64,000 bases of DNA from Corinectria fuckeliana (GCA_019137255.1 WPDH01000217.1:1-64000), one strand, 5' to 3'; counted from the first letter of the stretch, positions 45,628-58,228 are shown. Notes: generated by a model from the letters alone, not told the origin. Program-made: numbers and translations.

Positions 45628-47266
45628 CAATACATGGAAGCGTGAAATGTTCGTTGAACAAGGACCAATGTTGACATGCGTAGTGTTTGGCTTGTGAAAA
45701 GGAGGTCACTTCCCCTAGTTTGTTTTCTTTGGGCGGAGTGGTGATGACATGACTTCCATGCTAAAAGCCGATGGGAAGGGGTCGATGACGTCCCTGGAGA
45801 TCGAGCCCTGGGCTAAAGAGATCTCAGATCTCGGGTTCATACTTAGCGTTACTACGAAGTACTTCGTAGTGGCTTTGGGCGCTAATAGGCCCATGCTCGA
45901 AGGGTCTGCTGCATGCCTAGGTGGTGTTAAAGTGTTTAAGGCACATGTGGCTTCTTCTACGTACTAAGGTATTTCACCATAAATTTATTGTAGGTCTGTA
46001 CTTTGATATCTCAAGTCATCATATATTCATGTCTCATCTCTTGTAAGCGTAGGTTTAATAGGTCATTCGCAGCCAGAAGACCCCTGCCTAGGTACCTACC
46101 TACCTACCTATCTATACGGGTGACGGGTGTTATTCAACATTGACCTACTCGCTCCACATAACTCTCAAAGCATTCAAATGTCTTCAAAATAATGGGGGCT
46201 CTTAAAAATTCGGGCTTAACTCTTTTTAATTATTCGGGAGCTATATGGAGTGAACCTGCCAGTGTTGATATACGACCAACACTCGCGTATGGATCTATCT
46301 GCCTTGGGTACTACTGGCTGTCACCATCCATGGATCTCTTCCGCGTACGTACCGATTTGAACGAACATGATCAGTTAAACTTCAATAGCAATCCAATCCA
46401 CTCAAAATGTACTAGATCATTTTCATCTTGCTACAACATCTCCGATATTTGTGATAACTTGCAGGCTTCCAGCTTTCACTGTAGGCTGCTCAACTTGTTG
46501 CTTGGCTCAGCGTGCCAGGCGGCGGGCTGCCAGCTGTCGCCAGCTGCCCCACCCAAAACATGCCGCCCCAAGGCTCCAAGGCTCCAAGGCTCACACTCAC
46601 AGAGAGAGGCCCAGTCAGTCAGTCAGTTACACGCGTAAATCTCACGCGTTGTTGCATGGCGCCTTGTTTCTCTCTCTCGCTTCGAGAACACCACAGATCC
46701 CTCCCCTCCCCCCCTCGACATATGCTGTGAATCGTTACATGCAACTCATTTGCCGACATTAATCCCTGTGCTGCCGCCCTCTTCCCCAAAGAAGTTGATC
46801 TGTCCGCTCCACCCGGTGCCGACTACCGCCCTGGGACTCTTCCCCTTTCAACGAGGCGTCCGAAGTCCACATGGCTCGTGAAACCTGACTCTGAGCGACC
46901 TCTCCGGACCATGGTCCATCGCCCTGACGAATTGAGCTGTATGAAACATCCCCGATAGCTCAAGGCGGCCCAAGTCCTCCAACTGGAAACTCCCCGGAAC
47001 CGTTCGGGACATCTGCAACTCCAGATCCGCGCAACCTGCCGTCCCAGATATTACCGCTCCACCCCAAAACTTGCAGCATCCCTTCGACGACAAGTCTCTC
47101 CACCCACATGTGAGACATAGATTGGGCACTGAGCTATCTCACACATCGCCGCCCTATTCCCTATTCACCAGCTCAGGCAACGTCACAGCCTGTACCCGCC
47201 AACTCGGCCTATTACCCCGAAGCCCTGCAACCGCCAAGTTCATTTGTCTAAGCACCCAGGACGGAC
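45628..47266. other. Divergent region between photolyase and XLF genes
   Basis: About 1.6 kb without a recognisable gene. It contains short CCTA repeats near 46094-46110 and an AGTC run near 46612-46625, a mirror-like 'gaagtacttc' near 45857-45866, and a CT/CA-rich leader before 47267. Any light-response element for the photolyase gene would be in its left third, but I cannot point to one securely. Confidence 0.45.
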
Positions 47267-48919
47267 ATGTCCCCCACAAAGTCATGGCGGCCGCTGCCGC
47301 TACCCTCTTCTCCTAGTCTACCTGTGCTGCTCGTCTCCATCGATATCGACACGGCAGCGTACAGGGTTCATGTCACCGACATGGCGAACATGTGGGCCGA
47401 GAGCCTCGATCGGAAGGCCATCTGCATCAGGGGCTGGAGTGAGAACACCAGCATCGACCCGAGTGACACGCCGGACAACATGGCCAAGTTCCTGACTAGT
47501 CTCAGAAGCGCCTTAGATTCGTCTCAGTCCGGGCATGACCAGACACGGCTGCGGTTGCTCCGTGCTTCCAAGTCAGATGCAGGAGACGACGGGCTCACCT
47601 TGGAGATCACCTGTGAGCTTCCGGGGCTGCAGGCATTGAAATGGCCTATGCATTTGAGCAAGTCCTCTCCTTCTGCTATTGCAACGGACCTTGTCCTTCC
47701 TCTGGTGCAAGCTCATCTTACGAGACATCAGGAGGTGGATTCGCTGATCCGCATATTGGGCCACAAAGATGCAGTTCTGAACAAGTTATTGGACAAGTTA
47801 GACGCCATGGGCACAGGATTAGAGCACGTATTCAATTCCCTATCTGGGAAGAAAAAGGTATCCAGGGCTGCGGCCGCGGACAAAGTTCCCGGTCTGGCGC
47901 TTTTCAACCGCCGGTGTTGGAAGGCCGATGTTGCAGAAAGTAACGACAGCCCAAGCAACACGGAATCGTTGATCAGGGAGGTATTTGGAGGCGAAGGGCT
48001 ACACTTTGAGTCGGAAATCGTCATCGAAGAGTCACCTCAACTGGATCAATGGTGGCAGGACTTTACTGGAGTGTCGTCTTCACAAAAACCATCTCAGGAG
48101 AAGGCTACTACATCTCAGGAGAAGACTCCACCTCCCCCGGAGGAGTCTATGGATTTGGACGATGACGACTTCCAGGTTCAGTCCACTCCACCTCACGTTG
48201 CAGCCGGACGGATCCCCCCAGCATCAAGGAATGTCCCTATACCTATACCTGATGATGCTTCCACGGAAGAAGAGCCGGAGTCCCCTCCCCCGTCCAGAAG
48301 CACCCGAATCGTTCCCTCCGAGACACATAGCCCGGAAACCAAGAAACCCGCCTCGCGGCTAGGGACACTCGACCGAAAGAAGCAGTCCCCTCCGCCGCGC
48401 TCCCTCAGTCCTGTGCCAAGCCCTTCAAAGACACGGAGTGCGAACCAGAAGGTCGATGACTCCGAGACAGCATCAGAGGCAGATGACGATGGTGCAACTG
48501 CATCGCTTCCAGACGACGATCAACCCCCGTTGTCTCCTCCGACCCCGCCAAAGCCTGCCCCAAAGAAAGGCGGCCTTGGTCGCATTGGTGGCCCGAAGGC
48601 CGGAAAACCTGAAAAGGTGCCAGCCGAAACATCTGAACGGGACGTTGGTGAGACATCTGCACAACCGACCGCTCGGCCCGCCCCCAGAAAGCTGGGCATG
48701 ATTGGGAAGAAGAAAGGAAGTGACGCCGATCCTGTGGCACCGGTGGCAGATGAGACTAGAGGTCGCAATCGGGCCCCAGCGGTTGAAGAGGAGGATTCGT
48801 CGAGGGCCAAGCCTAGGGAAACGTCCAAGGAGAGGGCGGATCGCAGGCGAGAGGAGCTGAAGAAGGAGCTGGAGAAGAAAGCGGCTGCTGGTCCAGCCAA
48901 GAAGAAGCGAAAGTTCTAG
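47267..48919 (+). CDS. NEJ1: Non-homologous end-joining factor XLF/Nej1
   Basis: A single exon of 550 residues. The N-terminal head (residues 1 to about 130) begins SWRPLPLPSSPSLPVLLVSI and includes YRVHVTDMANMWAESLDRK, the family signature of XLF (PF09302). A coiled coil follows (about 135-185, VDSLIRILGHKDAVLNKLLD). The long Pro/Ser/Glu-rich tail is disordered. XLF bridges DNA ends with XRCC4/Lif1 and ligase IV in classical end joining. The last residues, PAKKKRKF, resemble the basic-plus-Phe Ku-binding motif at the C-terminus of animal XLF. The start at 47267 has the ATG directly before the conserved head, so an upstream extension is unlikely. Confidence 0.88.
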   Translation: MSPTKSWRPLPLPSSPSLPVLLVSIDIDTAAYRVHVTDMANMWAESLDRKAICIRGWSENTSIDPSDTPDNMAKFLTSLRSALDSSQSGHDQTRLRLLRASKSDAGDDGLTLEITCELPGLQALKWPMHLSKSSPSAIATDLVLPLVQAHLTRHQEVDSLIRILGHKDAVLNKLLDKLDAMGTGLEHVFNSLSGKKKVSRAAAADKVPGLALFNRRCWKADVAESNDSPSNTESLIREVFGGEGLHFESEIVIEESPQLDQWWQDFTGVSSSQKPSQEKATTSQEKTPPPPEESMDLDDDDFQVQSTPPHVAAGRIPPASRNVPIPIPDDASTEEEPESPPPSRSTRIVPSETHSPETKKPASRLGTLDRKKQSPPPRSLSPVPSPSKTRSANQKVDDSETASEADDDGATASLPDDDQPPLSPPTPPKPAPKKGGLGRIGGPKAGKPEKVPAETSERDVGETSAQPTARPAPRKLGMIGKKKGSDADPVAPVADETRGRNRAPAVEEEDSSRAKPRETSKERADRRREELKKELEKKAAAGPAKKKRKF

Positions 48920-49680
48920 CATTTTTATTCGTTTCTGGGACTTGGAAGATGTAGACAACAAAAGGTGCAGCAACGGAGGGGAGGGCTTGTTACGATATGT
49001 CCTTTCGGGAGGTCCGTCAACATACATCGGGCCAGGAGTTGAATCATCACAGCACGAAGAGCCTGGTTTGAGTGAGATCTGCGACTACAAGAAACAGTTG
49101 GAAACCCAAATATGAAGCATTACAATGTTGGAAATAGACTGCCGCCCGTCTGGAGTCCCCAGTCGTGCAGCCGAAGGCATAACCTGCAGCTTCATTGCTC
49201 ATGCAGTACTCGCCGAGCAAGGTCAGATTCGTGGTACTGTTATGAGATGGCTGATGGTGAACGTATCATCAGTGCTTCACGACTGATACTTGGATGGAGT
49301 CGTTCACTTCGTGGCATCTCCGTTTCTGTTACTGCCTTGGGATTCGAACGATGAACGAGCAACTTGGGGATAACACCGATTGAAAGTCCCACTATAATGT
49401 CTAGGAACTTCTAGCCTGATTCTTAATAGAGCTACTCAATGAGCAGGGAGAGTTTGGGTGGGTAACTTGCTGAAGCACACCTCACGACAAGGCAAACGAC
49501 AAGATGAATTACCCTTCTGATGCCAGCCTACACGTCCTGTTCTCCCAGCCTCTTGTCCACCCTGGAGCCTCTCTCTGTTAGCTCTGAAGCGGCCACAGCA
49601 GTTGCACAGGTCCGGTTCAGTTACGCCAGCGGCTATTGCCAACCGCGGAAGACTCGCCCCCAACTTTACCACCACTACCA

Positions 49681-49720
<40 letters not shown>
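49681..49720 (+). repeat. (CAACAG)n repeat
   Basis: Over six tandem copies of the hexamer. One frame would encode alternating Gln and Gln/Asn or Ser/Asn, but the surrounding frame shows no gene. Confidence 0.9.
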
Positions 49721-49721
<1 letters not shown>

Positions 49722-50013
49722 CTCTACGAAGTGCGGGGGATGACGAATCGGATCGCAGCCGCAAAAGAAAGCTCTGACCGGGGATCGGTTCTTTTGGGGC
49801 GCTCTGATCTGCGTGCTAGCTTCTCTCCTCCAGATCGAGCCTGCTGGGGCTAAGAAAAGAGGTGGTCAGCCCGAGTCACGGCGCGCCACTCTCCGCCACT
49901 GCGAATGGCCTTGGCTCTCCAAGGTGGCTGGCTGCCATGCAGTCCGCTAACTAGACTACGAAGTCCACGTCAGGATTGGCGTCATCGTACGATTCTGAGG
50001 ACAGGATATGACA

Positions 50014-50026
50014 GGGGGGGGGGGGG
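50014..50026 (+). repeat. G13 homopolymer
   Basis: An uninterrupted run of 13 G in the gene-free spacer. Confidence 0.9.
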
Positions 50027-51887
50027 CTAATTCTGAGGAGGATTGTGAAGCCGGGAGCATATTCTGGGGATTATTTCAGGGGGGGACTGTGTTGCATCTG
50101 ACCGAGTACATACTGACTTGGTTGCCTATTCGACCTGCGAGCGCCACCATTCGTCCAGATGCAGTCGAGTCCAGAAAATATGACTGCTCGCCACGGAAAC
50201 ATGCACGTCCAGTCGAGGCCCTCGAATCGGCAGCCCAAGTGAGAGTGAGCAAAGTGGGTGGGCTTCTCGGACCGGACGCAACGACGGGCTGAGGGTGTGT
50301 AGGCACGGCACATGGCCTGCAGCAAGGGTCTTCTCCAACGGTAGGACGTTTTGTCTTGCCCATTTTTCTTTTTCCTCTTCTTTTCTTTCTTTTTTTTTCC
50401 TTCTCGTGGTGGGGTTATCCGACGGGAGCGCCTCATGCTGCTCGCTCGAGAAAGAAAGAAAGAAGAAAAACGAGGCGCGGCGGCATGGTCGAAGCAAACC
50501 CGCATGGTGCGTGATGCGTGATGCAAATGCAAGTTCCTTGTATGAATCCCACGGCCTCGCAATTGAGCTTTGGCAAACGCACGGGGACGGAGTGCGAGCA
50601 AGGCGCTGCTTTTAAAACAAGCATGTCATCAAACTGCCTGCATGGACAAATGGCGACTTAGACGGGGCGATGGCGGATGTACAGTGCTGTTGCTGTCCGT
50701 GCTATCAGAGGGCGACGGAGGGTCGGAGCGCTTCCAGGGCAGTTCGGGCAAAGCAGGACGACTGCCCTTTGCAGTGTGAATAACTCTGGCGACTAGGTTA
50801 CATCGCAAATAGCCAGGCCGGAGACCAAAGTTAGGCTCAATGGGCATGGGTACGTCATTGAGGTGGTGTATCCATTGAACAGATGCCTCCCTGGCCTCCA
50901 CCTGATACCAGGGACCCGGTTAGCTGTGGCAAGATGAGATGCTGGGAGATGAGATCGCGAAGTATCTCGATAGTGTCTCCTGTATGTACGCTCGGCCCAT
51001 GTCCTGTAGTCATGTCTGTACATACAGTCAATTGAGTTGAGTTGCCAACGTGTTCGGTGCCGGGAGGGGGTGGGGAGGGGGTTAACTGTAGTAAGTATTG
51101 TCAGTATGTAAATACTAATTAGGTGATCGTCTGTGAGATATGACAGGAGTCCGGTTTCCGGTTCATGTGCATGGACGGACGGGACATGGGTTTTGGTCTG
51201 GGTTTGTTGCCTCCCTCCTCTTACATGTACAAACGACCGGACGAGGCACAAGGCACAGGGGAAACCCTGCAGGCAGCCAGTTGACCCTCTTCCTTTTTCT
51301 CCCAGGTTTCCCCGGCCGTTACGCAGCGCCCGGCCGGTGATTGATTAAAGCATGGAAGAAAGGGAGAAAACAAAAGGCCCATTCGAGATGCCCCCAAGCG
51401 TGGCTGGGAATCCGTGCAGCAGCGATAAACAGCCCGGCTCAGCCACGGGGGGGGGGGAGTCGGAGCCGACAGCTCGCGAGGAGAAGGGGGGAACCTCGCT
51501 CTCTTCCCAAGATTCTCGTTCTGGTTGTGATTGGATATGGGGTCGAGGGTACATCTACTGCTTGCGGCTTTGGGGGGGTTTGTTGCTGCATCTACGAACA
51601 TCGCGCCCCAAGATCAATCCAATCGAATATCAGACGCATATGTGCAGTACGGTCCGGCCCACGAGGTTAATCTACGCGATGCTTTTGTCAGAACTCAACC
51701 ACCCCGGTGACGATTATGATGACGATGATGATGACGGACGGGACGGGACGGTCAAACGCATTGCAACAAATTGTCCTCCTTGTCAATGTGGCGTCCGTCG
51801 GGGCGCTGGCTGCGAGGGAACACGAGAATTCATGGGAAGCGTCGCTGACTGTAGAGACGCCGGCCTTTGGAGAATCCACGGTGGAAG

Positions 51888-51914
51888 NNATGGGAAGCCC
51901 CCCCCCCCCCCCCC
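51888..51914 (+). repeat. Two unresolved bases beside a C17 run
   Basis: NN at 51888-51889, eight ordinary bases, then 17 C at 51898-51914. The assembler could not resolve the run length, so the true sequence may be longer. Confidence 0.9.
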
Positions 51915-52199
51915 ATCTCCTCTGACACTATTCCCAATGGGCAGCTGCGTCTGCTGCTTGGGCTAGTTGGGTGCTCGTACAGGAGAATGTCTGAGCTGCT
52001 GTCGAGTACGGAGTAGAAGAGGAGACGACTAGAAGCCAAGTGGGCGGTTATCTGTCAGAGACTCGTCAGGCTGCCGGGCTGCCAAGCATGCAGTAATGTC
52101 CCGACGGACTCGAGCCGGGCCAAGGAACCAACTACTAGATAAGGTACTTACTGTCATGTATGTACAATGTTGGACAGACGGTATTGATACTTATACATA

Positions 52200-52232
52200 T
52201 ACCTACCTACCTATCTACCTACCTACCTACCT
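52200..52232 (+). repeat. (CTAC)n microsatellite
   Basis: Imperfect tetranucleotide array with one CTAT unit, in the gene-free spacer. Confidence 0.85.
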
Positions 52233-52301
52233 AGTATACCTATACCTGTACTTGTACTTGGTACTCAACTTTACAACTTCCACCCCTGCTTCTGCCTGTC
52301 T

Positions 52302-52322
52302 TGTCTGTCTGTCTGTCTGTCT
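52302..52322 (+). repeat. (TGTC)n microsatellite
   Basis: About five tandem tetranucleotides followed by CCCGCCCG. Confidence 0.85.
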
Positions 52323-52577
52323 GCCCGCCCGTCCGCCTTGCCCACCTGTGAGCTGTCATTCCTCGTCTCATGAGGCCACCCATCAGAGGACATTCGATGT
52401 GATGATGCTAATTCCGCCCCCCTTCTCCACTACGTACGGGCACCGAGGCCGGTCGGCTCATGACTGGCCAAAAAGAAAATGCCAAAAGCCGTTGGTCCCC
52501 TCCACTTGAGGTGAGGACTGAGGAACTCCGGGGAGGGAGAGGGGATGACGCCCACGTTGCCAACGCCGTCTCTCTCT

Positions 52578-52601
52578 TGTGTGTGTGTGTGTGTGTGTGT
52601 T
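52578..52601 (+). repeat. (TG)12 dinucleotide repeat
   Basis: Uninterrupted TG run next to a T-rich tract. Confidence 0.9.
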
Positions 52602-54311
52602 CTTTTTTCTTTCTTTTTCCCAACTACACCCCTCCATGCTCCACGCTTTCATCCTTCATGGCACTGGGCCGTTTTGAGAGCCGACGCATGTTCCCGCTGC
52701 CGCTCTCACTCAGTCTGGGAATAGCAGCAACCCGCAGGACGTGTGCTCACGGACCGCCCGCGGCAAGTCCAAGATGACGGCAGAGATGACGGCGTTTCAT
52801 GCTCATGAGGATCTCTCGCGTCAATTGAGTTCTCCATTCTCTCTGGGGAGCACTGGCCGCCAGAAGCTGCAGTGCGTAGAACTAGGTACCTAGGTAACTA
52901 GACTAAGTCAGGTACCTTGATCTACGGGATAGAATGCATCCCTCAGAGACACACATACACAACTACCAACCAGGCTGCCCTGTCAAAAAGCCGACCTTAA
53001 GCCCGGAAAAGCCACTCCTTCGGCCGATGATAGTCGGCTGTGAAGAACCATGGTGTTTTTGTTTTCCCGCCGGAGATTCTAGATTCCGAACCGTGGCTGA
53101 CACCACCCCGCGGTGCAAAAGCGTTTCCTGCGCAGAAAATTCTAGAAAGAAATCAACGGCACACGTTCATTCTATCAAGGCCATGCGATTGCTTTTCTTT
53201 GTGAGCGCAAGGCAGGCAGACCTCGGGAATAGATAATAGATAAAGTGATACAAAACAATAAACCAACCGGCAAAAACTCGCTTACGGGAAGACCTTTCCG
53301 CCCACCTTTTGTTTTAACCGCCAGGTGAACGAATCATCATGATGCCCTCCCTCAACTGTATGGTAACAGTGGCGACATCATCTCTAGGTAGACAGAATCC
53401 AAGCCTCCCCAATCCGGAACCAAGACCAACAAGAAAAGAAAGAAGAAGAAAAACTGGCCAGAGCTCCCTGCCCGATGCCCATGTCGAGGCTCAGCCCGAA
53501 GCCCCGGCCATCTTCATACAGATTAGATATGTCCGCGATGCCCTCCTACTCCAGTGATTAGTCCCAACAATGCGCCGCCGTGTGACCTGAAAGCCGCAGT
53601 AATCGTCGCCAAACGGACGCCGTCGCATCTTCGCCGACCCGAGGAGCTGGAATCACACGTTCCTAGAACCAACAAACAGTGCCATCGACGCTCCTAGTCT
53701 CGTCTCTTTCACACGCTAAGCCGTCCAGTCCAAGGCCGAAATGCGCCAAGGCCCCCCTGGCATTGGCTGTATCCGCGATATTCACTGTTGGTTCTGCCAC
53801 CTTCGTTACCTAGGTCAGGCGTATCGCAATGGCCTGGGATCTGGGATCTGGGGGAAGAGGATCCTAGTCTCGTTCACCAGCTTGTGGCAGCATTGTGGCG
53901 TTGCGCGTTGGTTGTGATGGTTGCAAAGCAATGCCCAACGTCTATTGAGGAGTGACTTGTTGGTTGTCCGGCGCGAGTCGTCTCGTCTCGTCTCGTCCTG
54001 CGGGCGCATCGGTCCCAGCGCGACGGTGAAGTGACCACGATACAAAAGTTGCTTTTGGAAATTGCACGCTCACACGCGCTGTGTCTCGCCATCGAACTGA
54101 CTTCTCCAATTTTTCTACTTCTTTTTTGCTTTCATGCTTTTCGCTCTGCCGTCAACCTGTCTCGATCTGGTGCTTACGTCGAGGTCCCTCCGACAAGCGA
54201 CTAGATAGATCATGGCGTTGTGGAGCGATATCACGCTATAACGCCGCCAGAGGATCTTCGACCAGGGGATCTTCGGCCGGACGGCCATCCGTAGACCAAA
54301 TCGACCAGGGC

Positions 54312-56311
54312 CTAAAGCGCGTCGTTGCTCCATTGGTAGCCCTCGCCGTCCACTGACCCGAATAGGCATCCGTTACCTCCGCCCACGACCTGTCCGTCGA
54401 CGGCGGCCTGGGGGCACTCGCCCTGGAAGATACCTGAGACGTCGTTCAGAGTGTAGGGAAATGCGCAAGGCGAAGGCCCCGTGTAGATGGACCCAGGGTT
54501 CCCACTCACCAGAGCGTATGTGGCGCCCTGGATAGCACTGTTAGTGCTTTGAAGCGCAAGGCTCGGCTCCGGGAGCATCAGGCCAAAGGCATCTGGGGCA
54601 GTCGTCTCTGGAGTCAGCGGCGAGTAGGCGTGCTCCTGCTTGATGGCCATCTGCGGCGGTGTCTCCAGCCGCGGGAGAAACATGTCGTCACCACCGGCGC
54701 CGTATTGATACATGCCGGGTGGCATCGCGCGCCGCGTGGGAGTGGGATGAAGATGTAGATGGGGATGAGAAGGAAGAGGAGACCCAACAGGCATGGCGTG
54801 GTGCGCAAGAGCAGCAGTAGAAACAACAGGAGCCGCGTTGGACAAAAGAGGCGTGAAGTGACATTCGCCGTATGGAGAGGCGCGCATATTTGCCCTGCAA
54901 CCGCCTCGTTGGCCGGAGATGGCCTTGGTGGAGGTGGAGATTTGGTTACCACTCTGTTGGAATCCGTGTTGGTGTCTCTGAACGGCCTTGGATCCATGTG
55001 CTCTGCTGCGTGTTGTTGGGTTACCCTTGCGATAACGGGTGGTGCTCTGCACTCCATGAATGATGGCCCAGTCTGCGAGCGCCCACTCGGTCGACCTCTT
55101 GGCGTCGCCAGTCTTTGCCGATGGTGAGTCCTGCTTTCGCTCTCGCTTCGTAAAGGCCTGCAACCAGAATGCGCTGTCAGCTTCTTCTTCTTCTTCCTAT
55201 TTCAAGCCATACCCCGGCCACATGGCCCGTGTAGAGCCATCCATGGCCCCGGAGGCTGCAGGGGCAAGCGAGATCTGAAACAGGCATCCTAGGAGCACAT
55301 CCTGCCGGGGTGTAGTTGACTTACCGCATTCATACTAAGGTTGTGACGGATCGAGTTCTGCCAGCCCTTGCTCTGGCTCTTCGCCTTGTCAGTGTTCTCG
55401 CGGAACCACTGGTAGATCTCTTGGAGAGTCATGGCGTAGTCGGGCCGGCTCTTGAAAGCGCGGTAGATGAGTTGGGCGTATGGCTCCTCCGTCTTGGCTA
55501 CAGGAGCCTGTCTCTGTCCGCCGGCTTCTTTCGGCTCGGCCTTGACAGCAGGGCTCGTCAGGCCTTTTGGCTCGCCCAGTGACATAGAATCATCATCTTT
55601 GTCGGTGGTCGTCATGTAGAGAGAAGTATCTGAGGGGAACTCGCTGGGGGAGGCTGTACAGGAGAGGGCTTCAACCGAAAAGTCAGGGATTGCCCCAGGG
55701 GAATGGTCTCGGGAGAACCCTCCAACCTCGCTCTCGAAGCACCGGTTGAAGCTGCCCGTGTAAGGCGTCAGGACCTGGGAGGAGCCGCACACAGGAAAGC
55801 TGCCTGTCGATGTTGGCGTGCAGATTTGGGCGTTGGTGAAAGAGTCCTGTTGATGCTGGGGTAGAAACTGCTCCGTTCGTTGCTGGAATAGGTGGTGCGG
55901 GGATGGCCACGTTCTTGGTGAGACCGGCGAAGGGTCGTAGCCAGTTTGGCTACTGCCACACGCTGGGGAGCTGTGGTAGGAGTAGTTGTCAAACTCTTCC
56001 GGTCCTGGGGGAGGCGATGGCCAAGATTGGTGGCTTCTGGGGAGGTACTGAGGGTGCGATGTCATGGAGGCGAACCCGCTTGGGCTATGAGTCGAAAGTT
56101 GATGTTGCTGTGCTTGGTACAAGGTTGACGCCGGTGGCAGGGAGCCTGCTTCTGACAGAAGCGGTGACTCCTCCTGAGCAGTCGGTGAGGGAGTGTAGTA
56201 GGCTTCCATGGCGATAAACTCTGGCAGGCAAGGTGATTGTTGTTCGGTCCCAGGGACCAGGCAGTTCGTGTAGCTGGATGGTCGCTCGCCGTCAGGGAAT
56301 GGTGGATCCAT
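54312..56311 (-). CDS. Forkhead transcription factor
   Basis: Exons 56311-55325 and 55157-54312 give 610 residues. The forkhead (winged-helix) domain begins at about residue 273 with KTEEPYAQLIYRAFKSR, continues AMTLQEIYQWFRENT, and holds the recognition helix GWQNSIRHNLSMNA just before the intron. After splicing it continues AFTKRERKQDS and STEWALADWAIIHG. This wing region is the form seen in filamentous fungi. The long N-terminal part is Ser/Pro/Gln-rich, and the C-terminal part is His/Pro-rich with possible activation segments. There is no FHA domain, so it is not of the yeast Fkh1/2 type; the single-forkhead Hcm1/Sep1-like type is possible but unproven. The intron of 167 bases (55158-55324) is long for this window, with a GTAAGT donor and TTGCAG acceptor. 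Confidence 0.92.
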
Positions 56312-56692
56312 GGGCGGGAGTAGAAGTCAGAGGGCCTTCTTGGGAGGCAGCACAATTTGGTCTCGTGGAGGGTTTGATGTCTTGCTGGAAACAAGGAGAC
56401 CAGTCGACTCGTGTAGGAGGAGGCGAGTGACGATGAAGAAGGCAGTGTGGGATGATTAAAGAAGGGGGGAAATGACCTTGACGAGAGATTGCTAGACGTC
56501 ACAATAGAGACAATGGAACAAGGAGGACAGAGAGGAAACGCGGCGATATTTGACGCCGCAGAGGGTAGCTTGTGCCTCCTCCCGGCTCGTTTGGGTAGGG
56601 TAGGGGCGTGGAGACGAAGGAAGGAGTCCTGTCCCGTTCGAGAGGAACCTACTTGCGGCGATCCGTTGATAAACAGCTACCCGTAGTCCATA

Positions 56693-56720
56693 GTCCGTCG
56701 TCCGTCGTCCGTCGTCCGTC
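56693..56720 (+). repeat. (GTCGTCC)n tandem repeat
   Basis: Four near-perfect heptamer copies in the forkhead upstream region. Confidence 0.8.
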
Positions 56721-58228
56721 CCGCACGCAGACAGACAGATTGAGGAATGCCGGCTTAGACCGCCCATCCCAACCCAACAGCCCGGGCTGCAGGTCAAGGA
56801 TGGACCCCAAGATGGGAGTCCCCGACCTGATAGAGTAGAGGAAAGTAGGGGAAGGGGGGGGGGTGTGTGGCCCAAGTTACTAGGTTACTGTACCAGTACC
56901 GTCTTGGATGGCCTGGAGGGCGTCGGCATCCAAGAAACGACGGGACGGTGCTGCCCGGGACACGCCCTCCGGGGGGTCGGCGGACCTTGCAAGCATCGTT
57001 CACAGCTTGTCTTGTGCGTTCCCGCGTGTGTGCGCGTGTGGTTGATGTCGTAGATACAAGTCTCATGGAGAGCAGAGGTGCAAACGCCGTCTCCAAACGG
57101 GATTTTGGTGGCTTGACTGGCTCCTGTCAGAGACGGCGCGGGCCCTGGGCAATGTCCCGGATGTACGTCGCACACGAACATTACATGCACGCCCCGATCC
57201 AGATGCCCTGCACTGCGCCTTTACAGTACGTACATCACGTACATACTTGTGGAGTAACCCAGCCTGCATGGGTATGCCCCCAGGCCAGGACCGCAACGCC
57301 TTGGCTGGCGACTGCGTGTAACCAGGTAGCAGGAGACTCTGGCGCAGTGTCTCCAGTGAGAAAGAATGTGCCGGTGTCATCGCCCCGGTCCCTCAAGCGT
57401 TTTGTGTCTCCCCACCGGCGGCTCTCGGGCCCATCTGGGTTGTCTGGTATTCGGCCGGAGTACTGTCGCATCTGGCCTTGTACATTTCGCCAACCAGCCG
57501 CAAGTCGCAAGTCACTTGACGCCAGTCCGGCCGGTTTGTGCTCTCTGGGACTGTGTCACCGCGGGAGGTAGACTTCTGGAACGGCAGCTTGCATCTGGAG
57601 GCGATACCAAGCAGGACACAAATCAACCCCATCCGGCCGGCCAGCCCGCCCTGTTTGGGGTCCTGCTTTGCTACTGTCACCGCCGCCGTGAGTCAGCATG
57701 GAAGCCGTGGAAGCATCTAGCCGGGCCCTCGTCGAAGGAAATCATCACTGCATGGCGGGCCGCTGTTGAAGAGTTGAATGGAACGGCCGGTCCAGCTTCC
57801 CCGTTGAACTTCACCGACGGCTACCCGACTGAAAGCGGAAGCATAAGGCTTCGAAAAGTTGCTAGGCGAGGCCGAGTGCACCAAACCACCATTCTGATTG
57901 CTGACTTTCTCGCGTATAATCAAACCCTCCAGCAAATAAGCGCAGAGATAGACTGTAGCCTTCGCGCCGCCCATACAGCCCGCCCGCATTCGCACACTAG
58001 CGGGAGGTTCGTCAGATATCCATCTGCTCAAGGCCTCCGCCGGTCCCAAGATCGACTGCTGCATAATGACCCACTCACAGACTGTGTCTGTCTATGCCGT
58101 CTATTCAATGGTGTGTGCCTGTGTGTGCGTCTGTGTCTGCGTGCGCCTGTCTGTTCCTGCGGACGCGATACGACGCAAGGATCGAAGGGGGGTGTCTAAA
58201 AACCAGGCTATCGCAAGCAACTGAAGCA

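Larger units (their letters stand above)
48920..54311. other. 5.4-kb microsatellite-rich, gene-free spacer
   Basis: It lies between two convergent genes, where only a few hundred bases would be expected. No protein is recognised on either strand, although many 60-200 codon frames exist because GC-rich low-complexity sequence lacks stops. It holds several simple repeats (listed separately), homopurine/homopyrimidine stretches near 50370-50480 and one 2-base assembly gap. Confidence 0.5.

Noticed and set aside
50071..50601. 176-codon minus-strand frame in the long spacer
   Set aside because: Driven by purine/pyrimidine tracts; other frames on both strands are equally long.
57366..58199. 277-codon plus-strand frame
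   Set aside because: High Arg/Pro/His composition in GC-rich upstream DNA, with no domain; overlaps equally long frames in other phases.
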